NCBI GenBank assembly: GCA_035533375.1
Contig: DATLTV010000068.1
Location: forward strand, 1 to 6,172
Source of the DNA: DATLTV01 sp035533375
Lineage (GTDB): Bacteria > Patescibacteriota > Minisyncoccia > UBA6257 > 2-01-FULL-56-20
DNA: 6,172 bases
Direction of reading: 5' to 3'
Both the position numbers and the translations under genes were made by a program. Of this stretch, positions 1 to 5,406 are shown piece after piece. Every line of letters begins with the position of its first letter. Within the stretch, counting starts at the first letter, position 1. The notes beneath the pieces were generated by a model, which saw only the letters and a program-made list of their open reading frames with translations, had not been told where the DNA came from and did not search any database.

Positions 1-14
1 CCGGGTCCGCCGTT

Positions 15-36
15 CTAAGCCCCGGCTAAGCCTCGG
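15..36. repeat. 11-bp tandem repeat upstream of rny
   Basis: CTAAGCCCCGG (15-25) is followed directly by CTAAGCCTCGG (26-36), one mismatch apart. The first 64 bases carry no gene that I can support: frame 1 stops at 16-18, frame 3 at 27-29 and frame 2 at 83-85, so any upstream gene contributes at most a short tail here. The repeat could be the end of such a gene, a protein-binding site spaced by one helical turn, or chance. Confidence 0.4.
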
Positions 37-43
37 CTCGTTT

Positions 44-76
44 GCCCCGCTAAACATGCAACCATTGACGCGGGGC
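44..76. repeat. 7-bp perfect inverted repeat flanking the rny -35 box
   Basis: GCCCCGC (44-50) and GCGGGGC (70-76) are perfect reverse complements separated by 19 bases. The spacer contains nearly all of the -35 hexamer of the rny promoter (65-70). Outer bases can pair further (CTC with GAG) if a GTTT bulge is allowed. No T-run follows, so it is not a normal terminator. It could be an operator-like site or the remains of the upstream transcription unit's 3' end; the function is not shown. Confidence 0.35.
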
Positions 77-93
77 GAGTCGTAGATTATAGT
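65..93 (+). promoter_or_regulatory. Sigma70-type promoter for rny
   Basis: A -35 box TTGACG (65-70) and a -10 box TATAGT (88-93) are separated by 17 bases, the optimal spacing; each is one base off consensus. The expected transcription start is near A100, giving an approximately 62-base leader before the rny start codon. It is the only well-formed promoter upstream of rny in the window. Confidence 0.75.
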
Positions 94-122
94 GAGGATA
101 CCTTTAAAAAGTCACCAAACCT

Positions 123-151
123 CCTAAAAAATTCTCATGAAGAATTTAGGA
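123..151 (+). promoter_or_regulatory. Leader hairpin covering the rny ribosome binding site
   Basis: CCTA (123-126) and AATTCT (130-135) pair with AGAATT (141-146) and TAGG (147-150) around a CATGA loop, with an AAA bulge on the left side. The right arm contains the only plausible Shine-Dalgarno core, AGGA at 148-151, 10 bases before the ATG at 162. The left flank ACCTCCT (119-125) resembles the 3' end of 16S rRNA, so the leader carries its own anti-Shine-Dalgarno. Seen: the complementarity. Inferred: translation of rny may be held back until the hairpin opens, for example by RNA cleavage or a ribosome. Confidence 0.45.
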
Positions 152-161
152 ATCATATTAA

Positions 162-1679
162 ATGTCCATAGTATTTATCGTGGTCGCCTTGGCGGCCGGG
201 TTTGCGTCGGGATATGCAATCAGGAAGTCGCTCGCGGCTAAAAAATTAGGGTCGGTCGAGGCGCGCGCGCGGAAGGTTGCGGAAGAATCGGAGTCGCGCG
301 GGAAGGAGATTATCAAAGAGGCGAACGACAAAGCCTCCTCGATTTTGGCCGAGATCAAAAACGACGAGCGGACGCGGAAAAAAGAGATCGACGCCCTTGA
401 ATCCCGCATCCTCGCGCGCGAGGAATCACTCGACAAGAAATCAAACGAGCTTTCCGCTGACGAAAAAGCGCTGAAGGTGAAAGACGCGGCGCTTGCGGCG
501 AAAGAAGGGGAAGTGAAATCGCTCCGCGAGGAGATTCAGTCGCGGCTCGAAAAAGTGAGCCGGCTTACGACGGAAGAAGCGAAGGATGAGCTCATTCGCG
601 GCATGCGCGAGACGCGCGGCCAGGACCTTGCGCGGCTTATCGAGAAGATCGACCGCGAAAATCACGACGAAGTCGAAAAAAAGGCATCGGAGATTATCAC
701 GACCGCCCTCCAGCGCTACGCGCGCTCGCACGTCGCGGAAATTACGACGACGCTTTTCCCGCTCCACGATGAAGAGCTCAAGGGAAAGATCATCGGCCGC
801 GAAGGCAGGAACATCCGCGCGCTCGAACGCGCGACGGGAGTGGAATTCGTGATCGACGAAGCGCCCGAGGCGATCATCATCTCTTCCTTCGATCCGTTCC
901 GCCGCGAGGTTGCGCGCATCGCCTTGGGTAAGCTGGTGCAGGACGGCCGCATCCAGCCAGCGAAAATCGAGGAAAAAGTGGAGGAAGCGAAAGCGGAGCT
1001 CCAGAAGCGCACGCAGGAGATCGGGGAGCAAGCCGCGCAGGAAGTCGGCGTTTTCGACCTGCCGAAGGAGATCCTCCAGCTCATCGGGCGGCTCCATTTC
1101 CGCACGAGCTACGGCCAGAACGTACTCATGCATTCGATTGAAATGACCTACCTCGCCGGCATGATGGCGGGGGAGCTCGGCCTTGATGTCGAAGTCACGA
1201 AGCGCGGGGCGCTCCTGCACGACATCGGCAAAGCGATCGACCACGAGGTTGAAGGCACGCACGTCGACCTCGGCATGAAGCTTTTGAAGAAATACAACAT
1301 CAATGAAAAGGTGATCCAGGCGATGCAATCGCACCACGAGGACTTCCCGTATGCGATCCCGGAGGCCTACGTCGTGACTGCCGCGGACGTGCTCTCCGCC
1401 GCCCGCCCGGGCGCCCGCCGGGGCACGCTCGAGACCTATATCAAGCGCCTCGCCGACCTCGAGAAGATCGCCACGGAGTTTCCGGGGGTGAAGCAGGCCT
1501 ATGCTATCGCCGCAGGCCGGGAACTGCGGGTATTCGTGACCCCGGAGAAGATCGACGATTTCCGGGCGCTCGAGCTCGCGCGGGAGATTGCCAACAAGAT
1601 CCAATCCGAGTTAAAATATCCTGGTGAGATAAAAGTGAACGTCATACGCGAAATGAGAGCGGTCGAATACGCAAGATAA
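162..1679 (+). CDS. rny: Ribonuclease Y (endoribonuclease, mRNA decay)
   Basis: RNase Y is a membrane-anchored endoribonuclease that starts mRNA turnover in many bacteria lacking RNase E. The 505-residue protein shows the full family order: an N-terminal membrane helix (about residues 2-20), a long charged coiled coil (about 30-190), a KH RNA-binding domain with the GREG loop at 212-215 in the context KIIGREGRNIR, and an HD phosphohydrolase domain. The metal-binding residues are visible as H324, H353-D354 in LLHDIGKA, H391-H392 and D409. The C-terminus VIREMRAVEYAR is typical of the family, and the length is close to the usual 510-520 residues. ATG 162 is chosen because it starts directly before the membrane helix and has AGGA 10 bases upstream. 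It is transcribed from its own promoter, with a hairpin in the leader. No truncation or missing key residue is seen. Large open frames on the opposite strand are GC-driven shadows. Confidence 0.97.
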   Translation: MSIVFIVVALAAGFASGYAIRKSLAAKKLGSVEARARKVAEESESRGKEIIKEANDKASSILAEIKNDERTRKKEIDALESRILAREESLDKKSNELSADEKALKVKDAALAAKEGEVKSLREEIQSRLEKVSRLTTEEAKDELIRGMRETRGQDLARLIEKIDRENHDEVEKKASEIITTALQRYARSHVAEITTTLFPLHDEELKGKIIGREGRNIRALERATGVEFVIDEAPEAIIISSFDPFRREVARIALGKLVQDGRIQPAKIEEKVEEAKAELQKRTQEIGEQAAQEVGVFDLPKEILQLIGRLHFRTSYGQNVLMHSIEMTYLAGMMAGELGLDVEVTKRGALLHDIGKAIDHEVEGTHVDLGMKLLKKYNINEKVIQAMQSHHEDFPYAIPEAYVVTAADVLSAARPGARRGTLETYIKRLADLEKIATEFPGVKQAYAIAAGRELRVFVTPEKIDDFRALELAREIANKIQSELKYPGEIKVNVIREMRAVEYAR

Positions 1680-1682
1680 AAT

Positions 1683-1770
1683 AGATAAAAGTTGAGAAAG
1701 ATGGATATAAAGTGGATAAGCATTGATTCAACTTTTCTCCATCTTTATCCATATTTCTCCACCTTTATCT
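1683..1770. repeat. Long imperfect inverted repeat filling the rny-ligase gap
   Basis: A 25-base left arm (1683-1707) and a 25-base right arm (1746-1770) are reverse complements at 22 of 25 positions, with a 38-base loop. The right side also holds two tandem related units, TTCTCCATCTTTATCCA (1735-1751) and TTCTCCACCTTTATCTA (1755-1771), so the loop can pair in other registers. The stem is AT-rich and is followed by AAGAAC, not a T-run, so it is a poor intrinsic terminator on the + strand. It may be a repeat element, an RNA processing or stability structure at the rny 3' end, or a protein-binding region. It occupies most of the 99-base gap. Confidence 0.7.
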
Positions 1771-1778
1771 AAGAACTT

Positions 1779-3314
1779 ATGCTTCAGAAGACTTCCAAAT
1801 TTTTCCTCTACGCATCGCTTTTCAGCGTGGTCATCGTCATGACCTCGACTTTTTTCCCGTTCATCGGCGGCAAGGATTATTTCTTCCGCTTTTCGGTGGA
1901 GCTCGCGCTCGTCTTCTTCGTCCTCTGGTGGGCGTTCGAATCGCGCGGCAATGAAGTGTGGGAACGGATCAAAGAGGTCGCAAAGAAGCCGCTCGCGATC
2001 GCGGTCACGGCATTCGTCACGACGGTCATGCTCTCCACGCTCTTCGCCTACGACATGCACGCGGCGTTCTGGTCGAACTACGAGCGTGGCGAAGGCGGGT
2101 TCGAGATGCTGCACTACTACGTGTTCTTTGCGCTCCTCGTGTTGTTATTTAAAACAAGAAAAGATTGGCGGATGTTTTTCAAAATGTTTCTCGTGGCCGC
2201 CGGCTGTATGATTCTCTACGGCATCCTCGCCGATACTGGCGCGGTAAGCGGCCTCATCAGCCAGTACCAAGGCGGCACACCCCCCAATCCCCGCTGGCTT
2301 GCGCCGCTCATGGCCCGCTTCCAGGGTTCGCTCGGGAATCCCGCTTATGTCGCGCCGTATCTCATGTTCTCGATGTTTTTCGCCCTCTATCTTTGGGCGA
2401 CGAGCACGCTCGCGAAATGGTGGAAAAAAGCGCTTATCTACGGCCTCCCGACGCTCATCTTCCTCCTCTTCTTTATGGTGACTGAGACGCGGGGAGCATT
2501 TCTCGGCCTCGTCGTGGCTATCTACGTGTTTCTGGTATTCCTCGGTTATATGCGGACAAAATACCGCTGGTTTTCGCTTGGCGCGGTTGCGGCAATCGCC
2601 GTCCTCACGAGCATCTTCGTGCACCTCAAATCGGCTCCCTGGTTCGTGGCGATTCCCGGCAGTAGGATGTTCGATCTCCCGCTCCACGCTTCGTCGCTTA
2701 TCGCTCTTTCCGTCGGCGGAATCGCGGCTGCGGCGCTCGCCATGTTTGCCCGCGAGCGGAAACAGCTCTGGTGGGTGCTCGGCGCGCTTGTGGCCGTTAC
2801 GCTCGTCGGCGGTATTTATGTTGTCGGCACCGGCAAGGTGAATCTCGCCGACCCCACGACGAGCACGCGCTTCTGGACATGGGGTTCGGCCTGGCAGGGA
2901 ATCCAGGAGCGGCCGATCACGGGCTGGGGCCTCGAGAATTTCACGACGGTCTTCGATAAATTCTTCAATCCGCTACATTTCATTCCCGGCCAGAACGCGG
3001 AAACCTGGTTTGACCGTGCGCACAGCATCTACTTCGACTATCTCACCGAAACGGGGCTCCTCGGCCTCGGCACGTATCTTGCGATTTTCGTCCTGCTCGG
3101 CATGGGCATCTTCGGAAAAGCGAAAGCGAAGGTCGAGCATCTTTCCGTTTACGAAAAAGGGCTTCTGCTCGCGGTCCCCGTGGGCTACCTGATTCAGGGC
3201 GTCGCCATCTTCGACGTACTGCCCATTTACATTAATCTCTTCGCGTTCTTCGCGTTCGGCTATTTCTGCCTCTACGGCACTGCGCATCACGCGCATGGCG
3301 AAGCAACAAACTGA
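1779..3314 (+). CDS. O-antigen ligase/polymerase family membrane protein (Wzy_C/WaaL-like)
   Basis: This is a 511-residue polytopic inner-membrane protein, probably with about ten to twelve hydrophobic segments (for example 9-30, 37-53, 72-90, 112-124, 133-150, 190-207, 217-233, 239-256, 263-281, 304-322, 330-350, 430-445, 461-492). Recognisable family landmarks are YERGEGG at 101-107, SLGNPAYVAPYL at 184-195, TETRGAFLG at 235-243, the extracytoplasmic segment with R364, RPITGWGLENF at 378-388, and DRAHSIYFDYLTETGLLGL at 412-430. The last matches the conserved His loop (H415) of O-antigen ligases and Wzy polymerases. Members move or polymerise undecaprenyl-linked glycans on the outer face of the membrane; acceptor and glycan cannot be told from sequence, and a protein O-glycosyltransferase (PglL-like) role is possible. 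ATG 1779 gives a normal N-terminal hydrophobic segment, but no Shine-Dalgarno precedes it. It overlaps the next gene by 20 bases in another frame, implying co-expression. Confidence 0.88.
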   Translation: MLQKTSKFFLYASLFSVVIVMTSTFFPFIGGKDYFFRFSVELALVFFVLWWAFESRGNEVWERIKEVAKKPLAIAVTAFVTTVMLSTLFAYDMHAAFWSNYERGEGGFEMLHYYVFFALLVLLFKTRKDWRMFFKMFLVAAGCMILYGILADTGAVSGLISQYQGGTPPNPRWLAPLMARFQGSLGNPAYVAPYLMFSMFFALYLWATSTLAKWWKKALIYGLPTLIFLLFFMVTETRGAFLGLVVAIYVFLVFLGYMRTKYRWFSLGAVAAIAVLTSIFVHLKSAPWFVAIPGSRMFDLPLHASSLIALSVGGIAAAALAMFARERKQLWWVLGALVAVTLVGGIYVVGTGKVNLADPTTSTRFWTWGSAWQGIQERPITGWGLENFTTVFDKFFNPLHFIPGQNAETWFDRAHSIYFDYLTETGLLGLGTYLAIFVLLGMGIFGKAKAKVEHLSVYEKGLLLAVPVGYLIQGVAIFDVLPIYINLFAFFAFGYFCLYGTAHHAHGEATN

Positions 3315-3990
3315 TATTTTTATGCCATCACCACACGAACATCAGAATACGAACGTGCGCAAAGTCATCGGCGTCGCTTTGTCCGTCGTGATCCTCGGCA
3401 TCGCCTGGTACGGGAACTATCTGCCGCTCGCGAAGTCGCAGGCGTTTATCACGACGCTTCAAAGCCTCGGTTCCGCGAGGACATTGCAGGATTTCGAGGG
3501 TGATCTCGCGAAACCGCTCGACATGCCCTCGCCGATCGGCCAGGAAGAACTCGTGCGCCAGGCCGCGAGCACCGTTCTTTCCGTCGTCCAGCAGGTGACC
3601 GATCCGACGATCGTCACGGATCTGAATAAGTTCATTCACGGTTACTACGATCCCCTCATCGCGCGCGGTAGGGGGATGAGCTTCGAACAGGACCTCTACA
3701 TCATGGGCGGCGTGAGCGAGCTCTCGTTCCAAAAAACGCAGAATCCGCAGTTTCTCCAGGACGCGAGCAATTATTACACCGAGGGCAATAAACTGGGGCC
3801 GAAGCGGCCGCAGTTCCTCTACGGGCTTTTCGATGTCTATCGCACGGAAGGCAATATCGCCTCGTCGACCGCGGTCGCGGATCAGATCCTTTCCCAGTGG
3901 CCAACCGATACCGCAACCCGGCAGGCGCTCGTGCAGTTCCTCGCGGTCATGGCGAGTTCGACGAAACCGGCACCCAAGCCGGCCAAGTAA
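3295..3990 (+). CDS. Membrane-anchored TPR-like protein, partner of the O-antigen ligase-like protein
   Basis: The 231-residue protein has one membrane segment (about residues 24-40), then a helical soluble part. Two consecutive TPR-like units of about 34 residues are visible at roughly 132-167 (ending in NYYTEGNKLGP) and 170-204 (RPQFLYGLFDVYRTEGN and following). The tail is a low-complexity KPAPKPAK. The linker NYLPLAKSQAFITTLQSL and the helical repeats resemble, from memory, the C-terminal part of longer ligase proteins in which the TPRs are fused to the membrane domain; here they form a separate gene in another frame. The start is uncertain: ATG 3295 overlaps the ligase-like gene by 20 bases, while ATG 3322 (M10) lies 7 bases after its stop TGA; neither has a Shine-Dalgarno. 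Overlap or close spacing suggests translational coupling. The likely role is a scaffold or chain-length/specificity partner of the ligase, which is inference. Confidence 0.8.
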   Translation: MAKQQTDIFMPSPHEHQNTNVRKVIGVALSVVILGIAWYGNYLPLAKSQAFITTLQSLGSARTLQDFEGDLAKPLDMPSPIGQEELVRQAASTVLSVVQQVTDPTIVTDLNKFIHGYYDPLIARGRGMSFEQDLYIMGGVSELSFQKTQNPQFLQDASNYYTEGNKLGPKRPQFLYGLFDVYRTEGNIASSTAVADQILSQWPTDTATRQALVQFLAVMASSTKPAPKPAK

Positions 3991-4018
3991 GGATCTTTCC
4001 TTGTAGGTATCTCTTGTA

Positions 4019-4040
4019 AAGACCTTCTTTGTCTTATTTT
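4019..4040 (+). terminator. Weak possible terminator after the TPR-like gene
   Basis: AAGAC (4019-4023) and GTCTT (4031-4035) form a 5-bp stem with a 7-base loop, followed by ATTTT. The stem is short and not GC-rich. It is the only T-rich hairpin between the TPR-like gene and the palindromic repeats, which could themselves end transcription by forming strong stems. Confidence 0.2.
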
Positions 4041-4070
4041 GTCATCCCGGAAAAGCGCAAAGTGATTCCC
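4040..4070. repeat. Truncated or decayed copy of the palindromic repeat
   Basis: TGTCATCCCGGAAAA at 4040-4054 matches the left end of the two full repeats downstream, after which the sequence diverges (AGCGCAAAGTGATTCCC) and the centre and right arm are absent. It reads as the first arm of a third copy that has lost its partner, directly abutting copy 1. Confidence 0.6.
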
Positions 4071-4172
4071 CTCTGTCATCCCGGAAAATCGCCGTGCGAT
4101 TTGTCCGGGATCCATACCGTTAAAATCATTTTTCATCGTATGGATCCCGGCTCAAGGCCGGGACGACAGAGG
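4070..4172. repeat. Nested palindromic repeat, copy 1 (103 bp)
   Basis: The ends CCTCTGTCATCCCGG (4070-4084) and CCGGGACGACAGAGG (4158-4172) are inverted repeats with one mismatch. Inside lie three further pairings: a first-arm hairpin with stem AAATCGC (4086-4092) / GCGATTT (4096-4102) enclosed by ATCCCGG / CCGGGAT; a central pair GGATCCATAC (4108-4117) / GTATGGATCC (4138-4147); and a third-arm hairpin CCCGG / CCGGG (4146-4150 / 4158-4162) with loop CTCAAGG. It can fold as a cruciform or three-stem RNA. Similar GTCATCCCGG...CCGGGATCCA elements are, as I recall, common in several bacterial groups and often give spurious ORFs. With no transposase it is MITE- or REP-like. Confidence 0.88.
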
Positions 4173-4192
4173 TGCCCGTTTTCCGCCCCGGT

Positions 4193-4306
4193 TGTCATCC
4201 CGGAAAATCGCCGCAGCGATTTGTCCGGGATCCATACCTTTTAAAGTCATTTCATTAAGTATGGATCCCGGATATCGCGAGTAAAACTCGCGATTCCGGG
4301 ATGACA
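4193..4306. repeat. Nested palindromic repeat, copy 2 (114 bp)
   Basis: Perfect 11-bp terminal inverted repeats TGTCATCCCGG (4193-4203) and CCGGGATGACA (4296-4306) bound this copy. The first arm (AAATCGC 4205-4211 / GCGATTT 4216-4222) and centre (GGATCCATAC 4228-4237 / GTATGGATCC 4259-4268) match copy 1. The third arm differs: it is a perfect 9-bp stem ATCGCGAGT (4274-4282) / ACTCGCGAT (4286-4294) with an AAA loop, in place of the short CTCAAGG arm of copy 1. Two direct copies 20 bases apart, together with the partial copy, make a small cluster between the ligase pair and gmd. Confidence 0.9.
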
Positions 4307-4312
4307 GTAGCG

Positions 4313-4320
4313 CCCCCCCC
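4313..4320 (+). repeat. C8 homopolymer tract beside the gmd promoter
   Basis: Eight consecutive C residues end eight bases before the -35 hexamer of the gmd promoter (4329). Tracts of this length are prone to slipped-strand length change, which could alter upstream promoter contacts. It may also be a place where read or assembly errors arise. Confidence 0.6.
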
Positions 4321-4328
4321 ATTTTTCG

Positions 4329-4357
4329 TTGACTTTCGTTCGTTTTCCCGCTATAAT
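4329..4357 (+). promoter_or_regulatory. Strong sigma70-type promoter for gmd
   Basis: The -35 box TTGACT (4329-4334) and the perfect -10 box TATAAT (4352-4357) are 17 bases apart. A transcription start six to nine bases downstream (about A4364 or A4366) would leave only about 9-11 bases before the gmd ATG at 4375. There is no Shine-Dalgarno in that stretch (CATACTCGATTC), so a nearly leaderless mRNA is predicted. Confidence 0.82.
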
Positions 4358-4374
4358 AACGCCATACTCGATTC

Positions 4375-5397
4375 ATGAAAAAAGCGCTTATCACCGGCAT
4401 CACGGGCCAGGACGGCAGTTTTCTCGCGGAACTCCTGCTCAAGAAGGGCTATGAAGTGCACGGCGTCATTCGCCGCGCCTCGACTTTCAACACGGGTCGG
4501 CTCGAAGGCATTTATAAAGACCCGCACGTCGAAGGGTCGCGTTTCCACCTGCACTTCGGCGATCTCGCGGATGCGAACACGGTGCGGAAGCTGATCCATC
4601 AGATCAAGCCGGACGAAATCTATAACCTCGGCGCGCAGTCGCACGTGCGCGTTTCTTTTGATATTCCGGAGTACACCGCAAATATCACGGGACTCGGCAC
4701 GCTCCGTATGCTTGAAGCGATCAAAGATTATGAAGCGGAAACCGGGAAGAAAGTGAAATTTTACCAGGCGTCGAGTTCGGAAATGTTCGGCGCGACGCCT
4801 CCGCCGCAGAACGAGGAAACGAAATTCTATCCGCGAAGCCCGTACGGCTCGGCCAAGGTATTCGCGTTCGACACCGTGCGCAATTACCGCGAGGCGTACA
4901 ATATTTTTGCCGTGAACGGCATTCTCTTTAACCACGAGTCCGAACGCCGTGGCGAAACGTTTGTGACGCGGAAAATCACCCGCGGTATCGCGCGGATTTT
5001 GAAGGGCCTCGACAAAAAGATCTATCTCGGCAATCTCGACGCCCGCCGCGACTGGGGCTACGCGCCGGAGTACGTCGAGGCGATGTATTTGATGCTTCAA
5101 CAGCCGAACCCCGAAGACTATGTGATCGGCACAGGCACGAGCCATTCCGTCAAAGATTTCGTCGAAGCCGCGTTCGGAACGGTCGGCATCAAAAACTGGC
5201 AGGACTATGTCGGCATCGACCCGCGCTACTATCGTCCCACGGAAGTGATCAACCTCATCGCCGACGCAAGCAAAGCGAAGAAAAAACTCGGTTGGGAAGC
5301 GAAAACCAAATTCGAAGACATAGCGAAGATCATGATGAAGCACGACCTCGAAGCCCACGGGCTCAAGGAACATGCGGATAAGATTCGATTCGGTTAG
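4375..5397 (+). CDS. gmd: GDP-mannose 4,6-dehydratase
   Basis: This cytoplasmic NADP-dependent short-chain dehydrogenase/reductase converts GDP-D-mannose to GDP-4-keto-6-deoxy-D-mannose, the first step to GDP-L-fucose, GDP-D-rhamnose and related sugars. The 340-residue protein carries the Rossmann motif G8-x-x-G11-x-x-G14 in TGITGQDGSFLAE, FGDLAD at 61-66, NLGAQSHV at 84-91, the catalytic S134 and E136 within ASSSEMFG, and the Y157-x-x-x-K161 pair in SPYGSAK. Family signatures NGILFNHESERRGETFVTRK (181-200), NLDARRDWGYAPEYV (220-234) and DPRYYRPTEV (282-291) are all present. The length is near the 345-375 usual for Gmd. ATG 4375 places the nucleotide-binding strand at the N-terminus as expected. 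The gene has its own strong promoter with a very short leader, and is followed nine bases later by a Nudix gene and then an fcl-like gene, consistent with a GDP-fucose module. No missing key residue is seen. Confidence 0.97.
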   Translation: MKKALITGITGQDGSFLAELLLKKGYEVHGVIRRASTFNTGRLEGIYKDPHVEGSRFHLHFGDLADANTVRKLIHQIKPDEIYNLGAQSHVRVSFDIPEYTANITGLGTLRMLEAIKDYEAETGKKVKFYQASSSEMFGATPPPQNEETKFYPRSPYGSAKVFAFDTVRNYREAYNIFAVNGILFNHESERRGETFVTRKITRGIARILKGLDKKIYLGNLDARRDWGYAPEYVEAMYLMLQQPNPEDYVIGTGTSHSVKDFVEAAFGTVGIKNWQDYVGIDPRYYRPTEVINLIADASKAKKKLGWEAKTKFEDIAKIMMKHDLEAHGLKEHADKIRFG

Positions 5398-5406
5398 AAT
5401 AGAATA

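Noticed and set aside
441..1604. A 387-codon open frame on the - strand opposite rny
   Set aside because: It lies wholly inside the well-supported rny gene, has no recognisable motif, and is rich in Arg, Asp and Leu as expected for an antisense mirror of a GC-rich gene.
1692..1720. Possible promoter TTGAGA-17-GATAAG before the ligase-like gene
   Set aside because: The -10 box matches only four of six positions and both boxes lie in the AT-rich inverted repeat, where such matches are expected by chance.
2145..2687. A 180-codon open frame on the - strand inside the ligase-like gene
   Set aside because: Its composition is highly charged and arises from antisense reading of membrane-segment codons; no motif or start signal supports it.
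3991..4039. tRNA or small RNA gene just after the TPR-like gene
   Set aside because: No cloverleaf arms, T-loop motif or promoter could be found; only a weak 5-bp hairpin is present.
4029..4244. A 71-codon + strand open frame across the repeats, with CHPGKSP, DLSGIH and MDPGSRPG strings
   Set aside because: These strings are translations of the palindromic repeat itself; such frames are a known type of spurious ORF and there is no independent start signal.
4040..4306. CRISPR array suggested by recurring units between the TPR-like gene and gmd
   Set aside because: There are only two full units, each over 100 bp and internally palindromic, with no regular short repeat-spacer pattern and no cas gene.
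4152..4442. A 96-codon - strand open frame across repeat copy 2 and the start of gmd
   Set aside because: It is made of repeat sequence plus antisense of gmd.
4351..5373. A 340-codon open frame on the - strand opposite gmd
   Set aside because: It mirrors gmd, which has all family motifs, and its composition is that of an antisense shadow.
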